DNA from: an uncultured Spirochaetaceae bacterium
GTDB lineage: Bacteria; Spirochaetota; Spirochaetia; Treponematales; Treponemataceae
Length of the DNA stretch: 49,958 bases
Direction of reading: 5' to 3'
Assembly (NCBI GenBank): GCA_902789325.1
Contig: CADANN010000014.1
Coordinates: 1-49,958, forward strand
Below, piece by piece: positions 17,279 through 23,749 of this stretch. Under the pieces are notes generated by a model. The model searched no databases. It was not told the origin of the DNA and worked only from the letters and a program-made list of their open reading frames with translations. A program made the position numbers and the translations under genes. The stretch's first letter is position 1; each line of letters begins with the position of its first letter.

Positions 17279-18144
17279 TGAACTTTTACGATACAACTGA
17301 TATTCCATGCTTTGGTGTGGCAGGAAATTTTACAGGACACCTGGAACAGGCCGGCGAAGCCGCAGACTTCAAAAACGTTAAAACGCTCGAGCAAAACGCT
17401 CCAAAAGCCATTTTTCCGACATTTTTACCGAACAATAGCTCAAATTCGGCCTCAGACGTTTCTGTAATTCCGGAATTTCTTACAATCTTTCCATTTGACC
17501 CGAAACGGATAATTTTCCCAAAAGGTGAAGAAAAGCTGCAGATAGAGCCAGAATGCGCAATCATCTTTAATACCACATGGGAAGACAACACTCTGGCCTC
17601 ACTCACACCAGTAAGCTTTGGTGCCTCAAACGACTGCTCAATCCGTAAACAGGGTGCAAAGAAAATAAGCGAAAAGAAAAACTGGGGTGCTTGCACAAAG
17701 GGCTTTTCTGAAAATCAGATTCCAGCAGACTGCTTTGAAAAAGGCTTTAAACTTGACGACTACCGTATTGCCAGCTTCCTTATCCGAAATGGCGAAGTTT
17801 ACGATTACGGTGAAAACTCCGCAGTCCGCGACTATAGCTATATCTACAAAAAGCTTACAGACTGGTTACTGGACAAATTCAACCACCAGCAGAACGAAGG
17901 TCCTGCAGAAGACATTCACAACTATCTGGTAGCCGCTGGCCGCCCAGATCAGATTTTGGTCTCAATAGGAGCAACCCGCTACACAGCCTGGGGAGAATCA
18001 AACTTCCTGCAAAACGGCGACAAGGCTGTTGTAGTAGTTTACCCTGAATCAAAGTACACAGCAGACGATATCAAAAAAATGGCAGAAACCGGCGACTTTT
18101 CAGATCGCTCAATTTCTGCCCTGATTCAGACTGTTGAAATTTAA
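17278..18144 (+). CDS. DUF5718-like conserved protein
   Basis: 288 residues beginning MNFYDTTDIPCFGVAGNFTGHLEQAGEA. The early CFGVAGNFTGHLEQAGE segment and later NDCSIRKQGAKKISEKKNW and KGFSENQIPADCFEKG resemble the family annotated as DUF5718, which may have a fumarylacetoacetate-hydrolase-like fold; the match is from memory. No signal peptide or membrane segment. It is coupled to the FemAB-type gene (TAATG) and ends the metG operon; a convergent gene ends 19 bases downstream with no clear terminator in between. Confidence 0.6.
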   Translation: MNFYDTTDIPCFGVAGNFTGHLEQAGEAADFKNVKTLEQNAPKAIFPTFLPNNSSNSASDVSVIPEFLTIFPFDPKRIIFPKGEEKLQIEPECAIIFNTTWEDNTLASLTPVSFGASNDCSIRKQGAKKISEKKNWGACTKGFSENQIPADCFEKGFKLDDYRIASFLIRNGEVYDYGENSAVRDYSYIYKKLTDWLLDKFNHQQNEGPAEDIHNYLVAAGRPDQILVSIGATRYTAWGESNFLQNGDKAVVVVYPESKYTADDIKKMAETGDFSDRSISALIQTVEI

Positions 18145-18163
18145 AATCTACAAACTTGCAAAA

Positions 18164-19282
18164 CTACTGATAAATAATCAGCGGAATTTCCATTTCATCA
18201 GGAGTGAGACTTCCGTGCAGCGACACAAACTTTTGTCCGTTAGCATAGATTGCAAGATCGCTGGTAGCAATCGCAATATAATCTCCTAGCATAGATCTGA
18301 ACATCTTGTGGTGGTTACCAATTCCCATCAGATTTTTTTCAATCACTTCTTCTGTTGGCATCAGGATAAACTTTTCACCAAAGAGGCGATTAAACTCCTT
18401 TTCAAAAAAGTCCTTCTTTCCATCTTTTATAAAAAGATTTAATACGCGAGGCTCAAGAGATGGCTTACGAATAAGACAATCATAAAGCTCCGGAAAATCC
18501 TGAATGTAAACAAACTCGTTATCAATATGTCCGTGGTCTGCGGTAACAACAACTAGAGTATCTTCAAGGTCTCCAGCAAGTTCAGCAACCTGTTTTTCAA
18601 GATTAACAATACACTCATGTGCCTGACTTGAGCCACAGCCATAAGTATGTAAAAGTCCATCAGGCTGATTCCAGTAAGCGTAAATATATCTTGGACATCG
18701 AGCAGCACCCGAAGTCTTTGATTCTGATTTACATATATTTTTTATATGTTTACAAATCTTTTCAAAGCTGTCGATTGCAGAATCCAGAAAGGGAGCAACA
18801 AGATAAGCCTCTTTTCCAGCCTTTTTGATTTTATTAGTTATATTTTCATAAGGAGTTAAAGTCCATGCGACATTATAATCAGCAGCTGGTCTTTCAGTTC
18901 CCTGAATCTTATTGAGAAATACAGTTACATTTTCATCGACCTGAGGATAATAACAGTCCCAGCCAAGCCAGGCATGCTGGCAAGGCTGTAAGCCGGACAT
19001 AACAGAAGTAGTAGCCGCAACAGTTGTAGAAAGAAATGTTGAAGAATAGATTCCTGCAAGGTGAGACCTGAAACTTCCCTCAGTCTTAAGGTGCCTTTCA
19101 ATAATTGCTTTTCCCATTCCGTCCAGAAGAATTACAACTACGTTCTTGTAATCCTTTTGAAGATATTTATCTAGAAGAGGAAGTGTATCTCCATTAGTCG
19201 ACAATCCAAACTTTTTTAAAATTGAGTTAGGTAAGTTTGCTATGCAGTTTTTATAGTCAGGTAATACGATTTTGTTTTCCAT
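18164..19282 (-). CDS. Alkaline-phosphatase-superfamily phosphodiesterase/nucleotide pyrophosphatase-like
   Basis: 372 residues. The metal-binding pattern of type I phosphodiesterases is visible: VVVILLDGMGKAIIERHL near 48 (first metal Asp), TTVAATTSVMSGLQPCQHAW near 105 (nucleophile Thr/Ser region), YAYWNQPDGLLHTYG and VVTADHGH near 245 (DHG motif), and a late HGSL. No signal peptide, so it is probably cytoplasmic. AAGGAAAC precedes the start. It is the last gene of a minus-strand set that begins with the GNAT and DinB-like genes. Confidence 0.8.
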   Translation of the reverse strand: MENKIVLPDYKNCIANLPNSILKKFGLSTNGDTLPLLDKYLQKDYKNVVVILLDGMGKAIIERHLKTEGSFRSHLAGIYSSTFLSTTVAATTSVMSGLQPCQHAWLGWDCYYPQVDENVTVFLNKIQGTERPAADYNVAWTLTPYENITNKIKKAGKEAYLVAPFLDSAIDSFEKICKHIKNICKSESKTSGAARCPRYIYAYWNQPDGLLHTYGCGSSQAHECIVNLEKQVAELAGDLEDTLVVVTADHGHIDNEFVYIQDFPELYDCLIRKPSLEPRVLNLFIKDGKKDFFEKEFNRLFGEKFILMPTEEVIEKNLMGIGNHHKMFRSMLGDYIAIATSDLAIYANGQKFVSLHGSLTPDEMEIPLIIYQ

Positions 19283-19294
19283 AGAGTTTCCTTG

Positions 19295-19825
19295 TTATTC
19301 ATTTTTCATTTTAATCATTTTACGAAGACCACTAAGTCCAGTAAACTCATTCCAGATTTTCTTTCCTTCAAATGTGATTGCAGAGGAAAGCCCCACATGC
19401 CACATCTGATGGCGAAACTGGCCCAGAATCAATTCCAGTCTTGTATACTCGCAGCCTTCCGGTCTTTGAAGAAGCTGGTCGCCGGTAAGCTGGTCAAAAT
19501 ATTTTTCGATTTTACTTTTCACATATTCAAAATATGCAAGCAGCTTTTCACGAGAAATCACAATTGAAGTATCTTCCACATAACCTTCGCGAGCTGTAGA
19601 AATTACACTCAGATTTTCTGGAATTCCAAAAAGCTTTTCACCTTCATATATATAGTTAACAGGATTTATAAAAAATCTGTCCATTGAATGAAGGTTGTGA
19701 AAAATATATCGTGAACCGTTCACACCATCAAATATAGCCTCAAGCTCGGCAACTTCAATCTGATCACGGATATTAATAAAATTAATTTCTGTCTGATTTT
19801 TGATTTGTCTGATAATTTCGTCCAT
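19295..19825 (-). CDS. DinB-like (DinB/YfiT) four-helix protein
   Basis: 176 residues, all helical in appearance. FHNLHSMDRFFINP and RHQMWHVGLSS provide three or four histidines in the places where DinB/YfiT-like proteins bind a metal. The family includes thiol-dependent transferases of the bacillithiol or mycothiol type and many proteins without assigned role. GGAG precedes the start. It is one base from the GNAT gene upstream and 12 bases from the phosphodiesterase gene downstream, so the three are likely one operon. Confidence 0.7.
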   Translation of the reverse strand: MDEIIRQIKNQTEINFINIRDQIEVAELEAIFDGVNGSRYIFHNLHSMDRFFINPVNYIYEGEKLFGIPENLSVISTAREGYVEDTSIVISREKLLAYFEYVKSKIEKYFDQLTGDQLLQRPEGCEYTRLELILGQFRHQMWHVGLSSAITFEGKKIWNEFTGLSGLRKMIKMKNE

Positions 19826-19826
19826 T

Positions 19827-20330
19827 TTATTCTCCTACATAACATTCTGCAAATCCAACAGTGAAGGGCAGGTGCTCATATTTTACAGTTCCCCTAAACT
19901 CAAAGCCATTCTTAAAATACCAGTTTCTTAATTCTGTGTAATCATTAATAAAATCAAGAAATAGTATTTTACCGCCAAGCTCACGGGTTTTCTCTTTCGC
20001 AAAATCCAGAAGCTCTTTGCCATAACCTTGATTTCTCATTTGTGGCTTTACACAAAGATTATGAAGCATCCAGGTATCTTTTTTCTCCGGATCCTTGCTG
20101 ATTGAAAAATATCCGACCAGCTCCTTATCTCCCTTTTGATTTTGCTCAAAAAGTCCATACATCAAAAATCCCCAGTTCCAGAAGTTCTCTAACTTTTCCA
20201 TAGGCATAAAGGCGTTGTGACCGGGACAGTTTTCCTTTGTTAGTCCAAACTTTTCTGCAACTGTTGAAAAACACAGATGGATAAAATCCAGGCAGAGGGG
20301 GAGTTCAGCTTTTTCAATTTGTCTAATCAT
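19827..20330 (-). CDS. GNAT family N-acetyltransferase
   Basis: 167 residues. The acetyl-CoA binding motif A is NLCVKPQMRNQGYGKELL near 90-107 (R/Q-x-x-G-x-G/A as RNQGYG), followed by LFLDFIND, and the WYFKNGFEF motif typical of the end of the domain near 133. Substrate unknown. GGAG lies upstream of the ATG. First gene of the three-gene minus-strand set; the repeat at 20352-20390 precedes it. Confidence 0.88.
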   Translation of the reverse strand: MIRQIEKAELPLCLDFIHLCFSTVAEKFGLTKENCPGHNAFMPMEKLENFWNWGFLMYGLFEQNQKGDKELVGYFSISKDPEKKDTWMLHNLCVKPQMRNQGYGKELLDFAKEKTRELGGKILFLDFINDYTELRNWYFKNGFEFRGTVKYEHLPFTVGFAECYVGE

Positions 20331-20351
20331 GTTTTCTCCTATCTGTAGATA

Positions 20352-20390
20352 GTCCGGTCACCCTTCGTCTTAGCTCAGGAGCCGCCGGAC
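20352..20390. repeat. Candidate palindromic intergenic repeat with GTCCGG/CCGGAC ends
   Basis: A GC-richer island in the 72-base gap between the GNAT and methyltransferase genes. GTCCGG (20352-20357) and CCGGAC (20385-20390) are perfect inverted ends of a 39-base segment, followed by AATGAC. Composition and form recall short dispersed intergenic elements of spirochaete genomes. No second copy is seen in this window. Confidence 0.4.
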
Positions 20391-20402
20391 AATGACAAAT
20401 GT

Positions 20403-21227
20403 CTATTTCTTACGTAAAATCCAGATCAGATTGCTCTGATACTTTGCGGCGCTCATCGGGTCCTTCAAATCTTCTTTGTCGCCCTTGTAGCCGCGGTAAA
20501 TGTCTATAACTTCAAATCCACAAAGCTCTGCAAGTAAGAACATTTCCCAGCGGTATGTCTGCCGCATTGTGAGAGGGCGGATTCTTTCTCCAATTACCTT
20601 GCCGTCTTCATCATAAGTTTCAAACTTCCAGTTGCCGCTCATAATCTGTGTCCAGGGATTATAGGAAATCGCATTGTAGATTTTTTCGCGGTGTCCTTCG
20701 TTGTTCACATATTCCAAACGGAAGCTATAATCATCTGGCTTTGTATTCATCTGCTGGGCTTGTACTGCAGGCCATGGATCAAAAGTATTGAGTGTCAGAA
20801 TGCCACCAGGCACAAGATGACGACTCATATTTTTCAATGCCGCTATTTGCGACTTCTGATCAGGCAAGTGCATAAAACCGCTTCTTGCAATAATCACAAG
20901 AGAGTATTTTCTGCCAGCATCAAAATCAGTCATATTACCAGGAAAGATTCTTAAATCAAGATTTTTATCTGCTGCCTTTTGCCCGCAGACACGACACATC
21001 TCCTCAGACAAATCTGTGCCATCAGCTTTTACTCCATGCTCAGCAAGGTAGAGTAGAACAGCACCGGTTCCACAGGCAACGTCAATCACGCCGTCTTTAC
21101 CATACTTCTTAGCAAGCTCAAGATAAAACTCCTGAAAGCCTTCATGCTTGTCGAACTCCTGATTGTACATTACATCAAGATACCTGTCGTAGTTCTCGGC
21201 TACGTCTTTGTAGTCATGCAAGTCCAT
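20403..21227 (-). CDS. Class I SAM-dependent methyltransferase
   Basis: 274 residues. The SAM-binding motif is VIDVACGTGAVLLYLAEHGV (about 43-62), followed by GTDLSEEMCRVC (motif II, acidic residue after GTD) and MTDFDAG, then a LNTFDPWP segment. The substrate is not evident. The frame extends upstream to 21293, but AAAGGAGG lies at the right distance from the ATG at 21227, and the extension would run through a terminator. It is preceded by a promoter, a structured leader and that terminator, so expression is probably controlled by read-through. Confidence 0.9.
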   Translation of the reverse strand: MDLHDYKDVAENYDRYLDVMYNQEFDKHEGFQEFYLELAKKYGKDGVIDVACGTGAVLLYLAEHGVKADGTDLSEEMCRVCGQKAADKNLDLRIFPGNMTDFDAGRKYSLVIIARSGFMHLPDQKSQIAALKNMSRHLVPGGILTLNTFDPWPAVQAQQMNTKPDDYSFRLEYVNNEGHREKIYNAISYNPWTQIMSGNWKFETYDEDGKVIGERIRPLTMRQTYRWEMFLLAELCGFEVIDIYRGYKGDKEDLKDPMSAAKYQSNLIWILRKK

Positions 21228-21264
21228 AATTCCTCCTTTGACTTTTGCTGCGGGCCCTGCTAGC

Positions 21265-21299
21265 AAAAAAAAAGACCACTTACTCGAAGGCAAGTGGTC
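21265..21299 (-). terminator. Intrinsic terminator in the methyltransferase leader
   Basis: On the minus strand GACCACTT (21299-21292) pairs perfectly with AAGTGGTC (21281-21274), eight base pairs with a ten-base loop, followed by nine T (21273-21265). It lies about 40 bases before the methyltransferase start and after a likely promoter, so it either ends a small RNA or attenuates the gene. Confidence 0.85.
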
Positions 21300-21430
21300 G
21301 ATTAATCAGATTAAAAATATGTTCAATCTATCGCACTTTGTACCCCGGGCATACGCTTCTTTTGCCATCATCATTTGTGGTGGTTGTGGTAAGAGAACGT
21401 GTATCCTGAGTCACGAAATTGAACATCATG
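21300..21430 (-). promoter_or_regulatory. Structured 5' leader or small RNA upstream of the methyltransferase gene
   Basis: ATGTTCAAT (21426-21418) and ATTGAACAT (21327-21319) are perfectly complementary and would close a ~108-base domain. Inside, ACG-TTCT-(C)TTACCA and TGGCAAAAGAAGCGT can form a second arm. The domain begins at the predicted transcription start and is followed by an intrinsic terminator. I do not recognise a known riboswitch consensus. It may be an attenuator, a novel riboswitch-like element, or an independent RNA of about 165 bases. Confidence 0.5.
21328..21429 (-). CDS. Possible 33-residue leader peptide with five consecutive Thr codons
   Basis: The frame ATG ATG TTC ... 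TAG encodes 33 residues, with ACC ACA ACC ACC ACA (Thr x5) at codons 14-18, reminiscent of amino-acid-attenuation leader peptides. It begins exactly six bases after the -10 box, so it would be translated from a leaderless transcript. The same bases in another frame give H-N-H-H but that frame has no start. The Thr-codon stretch contains ACCAC, complementary to GTGGT in the terminator arm. Against it: no ribosome binding site, and the segment may simply be structured RNA. Confidence 0.3.
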   Translation of the reverse strand: MMFNFVTQDTRSLTTTTTNDDGKRSVCPGYKVR

Positions 21431-21435
21431 TTTTG

Positions 21436-21464
21436 AACATACAGAAAAAAAGAAAACGCGTCAA
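21436..21464 (-). promoter_or_regulatory. Sigma-70-type promoter of the leader RNA and methyltransferase
   Basis: On the minus strand a -35 TTGACG (21464-21459), a 17-base spacer and a -10 TATGTT (21441-21436). It begins 10 bases after the stop of the flavodoxin gene. Predicted start near 21429. Confidence 0.6.
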
Positions 21465-21473
21465 TAAGTTTGT

Positions 21474-21998
21474 TTATTTTATTTCAGCAATAATCTCTTC
21501 TACATACTTTTTGTCAGTTATATCATAATTCTGAGAAAGAGTTCTTATTATACGAAGCTCATCCTCAGTAGGATTCTTTTTAGCTTTCATTCCCTGAATA
21601 AGCATTTTCATTGCAAGCTTTGAGCCAAAGCCCATATTGTCGTAATTGATTCCGCCTGGACAATAAAATAATTTAACAATTTCCTGTTGTGCTCTTGTAA
21701 AATTAATATCCTTTGTAACTAAAACTTCCGGGCTTTCGGCAGGACTTGCACCAACATAATATACAAAAAGTTTTTTTCCGGATTCAGCAAGTTCAGGCAT
21801 TATCTTCTTAAACCATTTTACATTCTGAATATGTCCAGCCTTACACCAGCTTCCAAATACAATGGCATCATATTCAAAAAGATCCATTTTTGAAGCTTTT
21901 TTGAATTCTACTGCTACGCAACCGGTTGCTTCTGAAATCCATTCTGCATATTTTTTGGTAAACCCTGTCTGACTGTTGTAGATTACAATTGATTTCAT
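21474..21998 (-). CDS. Flavodoxin-domain protein
   Basis: 174 residues. MKSIVIYNSQTGFTKKYAEWI is a flavodoxin first strand and FMN phosphate loop (T/S-x-T-G-x-T pattern as NSQTGFT). DAIVFGSWCKAGHIQNVKWF is the second FMN contact region, and LFVYYVGASP the third. The arrangement is like HemG-type or flavodoxin_5 proteins. The protein probably carries electrons or regulates redox chemistry in the cytoplasm. GAGGATT precedes the start and a good promoter lies upstream. It is divergent from the XRE-desulfoferrodoxin gene. Confidence 0.83.
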   Translation of the reverse strand: MKSIVIYNSQTGFTKKYAEWISEATGCVAVEFKKASKMDLFEYDAIVFGSWCKAGHIQNVKWFKKIMPELAESGKKLFVYYVGASPAESPEVLVTKDINFTRAQQEIVKLFYCPGGINYDNMGFGSKLAMKMLIQGMKAKKNPTEDELRIIRTLSQNYDITDKKYVEEIIAEIK

Positions 21999-22036
21999 GC
22001 TTAATCCTCGAATTATTACTTTTTGTTACTTTATTT

Positions 22037-22065
22037 ATTGTACTCCTCTTATTTTGCCAATTCAA
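22037..22065 (-). promoter_or_regulatory. Sigma-70-type promoter of the flavodoxin gene
   Basis: On the minus strand TTGAAT (22065-22060), a 17-base spacer and TACAAT (22042-22037), about 39 bases before the flavodoxin start. An 11-base T run on the + strand (22074-22084) lies just upstream and separates it from the divergent gene. Confidence 0.6.
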
Positions 22066-22136
22066 GTTTTAAATTTTTTTTTTTGTTCCACGAAGCGTAG
22101 GTTGTATCAGCCAATCTGCTATGATAATCTAAAATC

Positions 22137-22733
22137 ATGAACAACTATATTACTGGAGCTGTAATTAAAAGGCTCCGAGAAAACAAGAAGATGACTCAGG
22201 AAGAACTTGCACAGAAGATTTTTGTAACCAGCAAGGCCGTAAGTAAATGGGAAACGGGTAAGGGCTTTCCTGATATAGGCTTGCTCGAATCACTTGGAAA
22301 GGCCCTAGATGTTTCAGTAATTGAACTTCTTTCTGGTGAAGATATAACTAACCTGAATAAATCCTGCAATATGGTAAAGGGAAAGTTTTATGTTTGCCCT
22401 GTCTGCGGAAACGTTATTCAAACAACTGGAGAGGCTGTAATCAGCTGTTGTGGAATTACATTACCACCTCTGGAAGCAGAAAGCCCTGACAACGAACACT
22501 CTCTGAATATCGAAATTGTTGAAGATGAATATTATGTGACAATGAATCATCCTATGACAAAGGAACATTATATTTCCTTTATCGTAGCAATTTCTGATCA
22601 GGGAGTGCAGCTGGTAAAACTTTACCCGGAAGCAGATGCTCAAGCCCGCTTTAAAATCAACCGGGTACGCAAGCTTTACGCATACTGTAACCGGCATGGG
22701 CTTTTTGAAGTTGACAGAAAGGCAATACGTTAG
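22137..22733 (+). CDS. XRE-type regulator fused to a desulfoferrodoxin-like (2Fe superoxide reductase) domain
   Basis: 198 residues. Residues ~8-64 are an XRE helix-turn-helix (KRLRENKKMTQEELAQK, then SKAVSKWETGKGFPD). Residues ~85-108 contain the four cysteines of a desulforedoxin-like iron site (C87, C90, C104, C105: CPVC and CC). Residues ~118-190 match the superoxide reductase domain and keep all five ligands expected for the Fe(His)4Cys site: H121, H138 (NHPM), H144 (KEHY), C184 and H187 (CNRHG). This suggests a redox-sensing regulator or a bifunctional enzyme. It is divergent from a flavodoxin gene. An extended -10 (TGCTATGAT, 22117-22125) lies just before the ATG; no ribosome binding site. 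Confidence 0.85.
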   Translation: MNNYITGAVIKRLRENKKMTQEELAQKIFVTSKAVSKWETGKGFPDIGLLESLGKALDVSVIELLSGEDITNLNKSCNMVKGKFYVCPVCGNVIQTTGEAVISCCGITLPPLEAESPDNEHSLNIEIVEDEYYVTMNHPMTKEHYISFIVAISDQGVQLVKLYPEADAQARFKINRVRKLYAYCNRHGLFEVDRKAIR

Positions 22734-22739
22734 ACAGTT

Positions 22740-23738
22740 CTAGCGGTAAAGCCTTCCGGCAAAATACTTTTCCTGAAATTCAATTCGTTTGAGAATTTCT
22801 TCATCACTGAGGGCAGATGGATTTGCAGCATACTTAGACTTTTCTGGTACTACAATCCATTTGTCCTCAACATCATTTGTGCGGTGATAAACTGCAATTA
22901 CTTTTCCAGTGTATGTTTCTACAGGTGTTTCACAATCAAAAAGATAGATATCCTGCTCAGCGCCGTCACCGGCAATAACTCCATCTACATAACCATAATT
23001 GATAGGATAAATCATATCAGGATGACGCGGATGTCTGGTATTCAGAGGGCGGTCTATTTTTCCACTTACAACACGCCCAATTACATCAGAATAATCCAGA
23101 TTTTCAGTTCCTTCAGAAGATGACTGCAATAACAGTTCAACCTCGTACCATTTTGGTGGATTCAAAGGAAGAGGGAAACGGGAGATTGCAATTCCAGAGC
23201 AGGCCGAAGCAAAGCGCACAAGTTCTTCATCTTTCATTTTCATAATCAAGCCATATACACAGCCAGCCTTAAATGTATCTCCAGCGCCAAGTGTACTTTT
23301 TACTTCAACCGGGAAAGGCTTCATTCTTTTGATTTCTTGGCCTTTGCGAGCATAAAGCATTTCGCCACCCCCCTGAGTTATGATTGTAAGCCCGTCAGTT
23401 TCAGCCTGCATTAATTTCATGATTTCTTCGGCTGACATTCCTTTGTAATGCTGACCGGTACATTCCTTTGATACAACATTTACAGCAGCCATTTTATGCA
23501 GAGGGGAGTCATGCGGACAATCTATTGTTACATAAGGAATATTAAGCTTCTTACAGATTTCTGCAACCTTAAGAGAATCTTCTCCAAAAAAAGGATCTAT
23601 AGCTGCAGCTTTACATCCGGCAATATCTTCTTCTTTTAGATTGATGGCCATGCGAACTCTCATACCGAGAGATTCCAGCACAGTCGTAAGTGTACCCAAA
23701 ATCTGCCCAAATAAATAAGCGTCTACTTTTTGACTCAT
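22740..23738 (-). CDS. Truncated PfkB-family kinase fused to a pyrophosphatase-like domain
   Basis: 332 residues. Residues ~40-205 are the C-terminal two thirds of a PfkB/ribokinase-type kinase, with the ATP/anion-hole motif GAGDTF at 151-156 and TQGGGEMLYA before it. The N-terminal lid and substrate strands of the family are absent; the start is real because AAGGAGAG precedes it. Residues ~218-300 resemble a type I inorganic pyrophosphatase: YPINYGYVDGV, then GDGAEQDIYL in the place of the DGDPxDVLV site, then NDVEDKWIVVP in the place of DxxEDxKLIAVP. Substrate unknown. Coupled by 11 bases to the upstream ATP-grasp gene. Confidence 0.75.
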   Translation of the reverse strand: MSQKVDAYLFGQILGTLTTVLESLGMRVRMAINLKEEDIAGCKAAAIDPFFGEDSLKVAEICKKLNIPYVTIDCPHDSPLHKMAAVNVVSKECTGQHYKGMSAEEIMKLMQAETDGLTIITQGGGEMLYARKGQEIKRMKPFPVEVKSTLGAGDTFKAGCVYGLIMKMKDEELVRFASACSGIAISRFPLPLNPPKWYEVELLLQSSSEGTENLDYSDVIGRVVSGKIDRPLNTRHPRHPDMIYPINYGYVDGVIAGDGAEQDIYLFDCETPVETYTGKVIAVYHRTNDVEDKWIVVPEKSKYAANPSALSDEEILKRIEFQEKYFAGRLYR

Positions 23739-23749
23739 AAAACTCTCCT

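Noticed and set aside
21340..21400. His-rich reading of the leader (Y-H-N-H-H-K) as a histidine attenuator
   Set aside because: That frame has no ATG, GTG or TTG start after the predicted promoter; only the Thr frame has one.
21238..21528. 96-residue plus-strand frame across the leader region
   Set aside because: Antisense to the promoter, leader and terminator, and runs into the flavodoxin gene; no binding site.
22074..22084. Run of eleven T as a terminator
   Set aside because: No stable stem precedes it on either strand; it lies between two divergent promoters.
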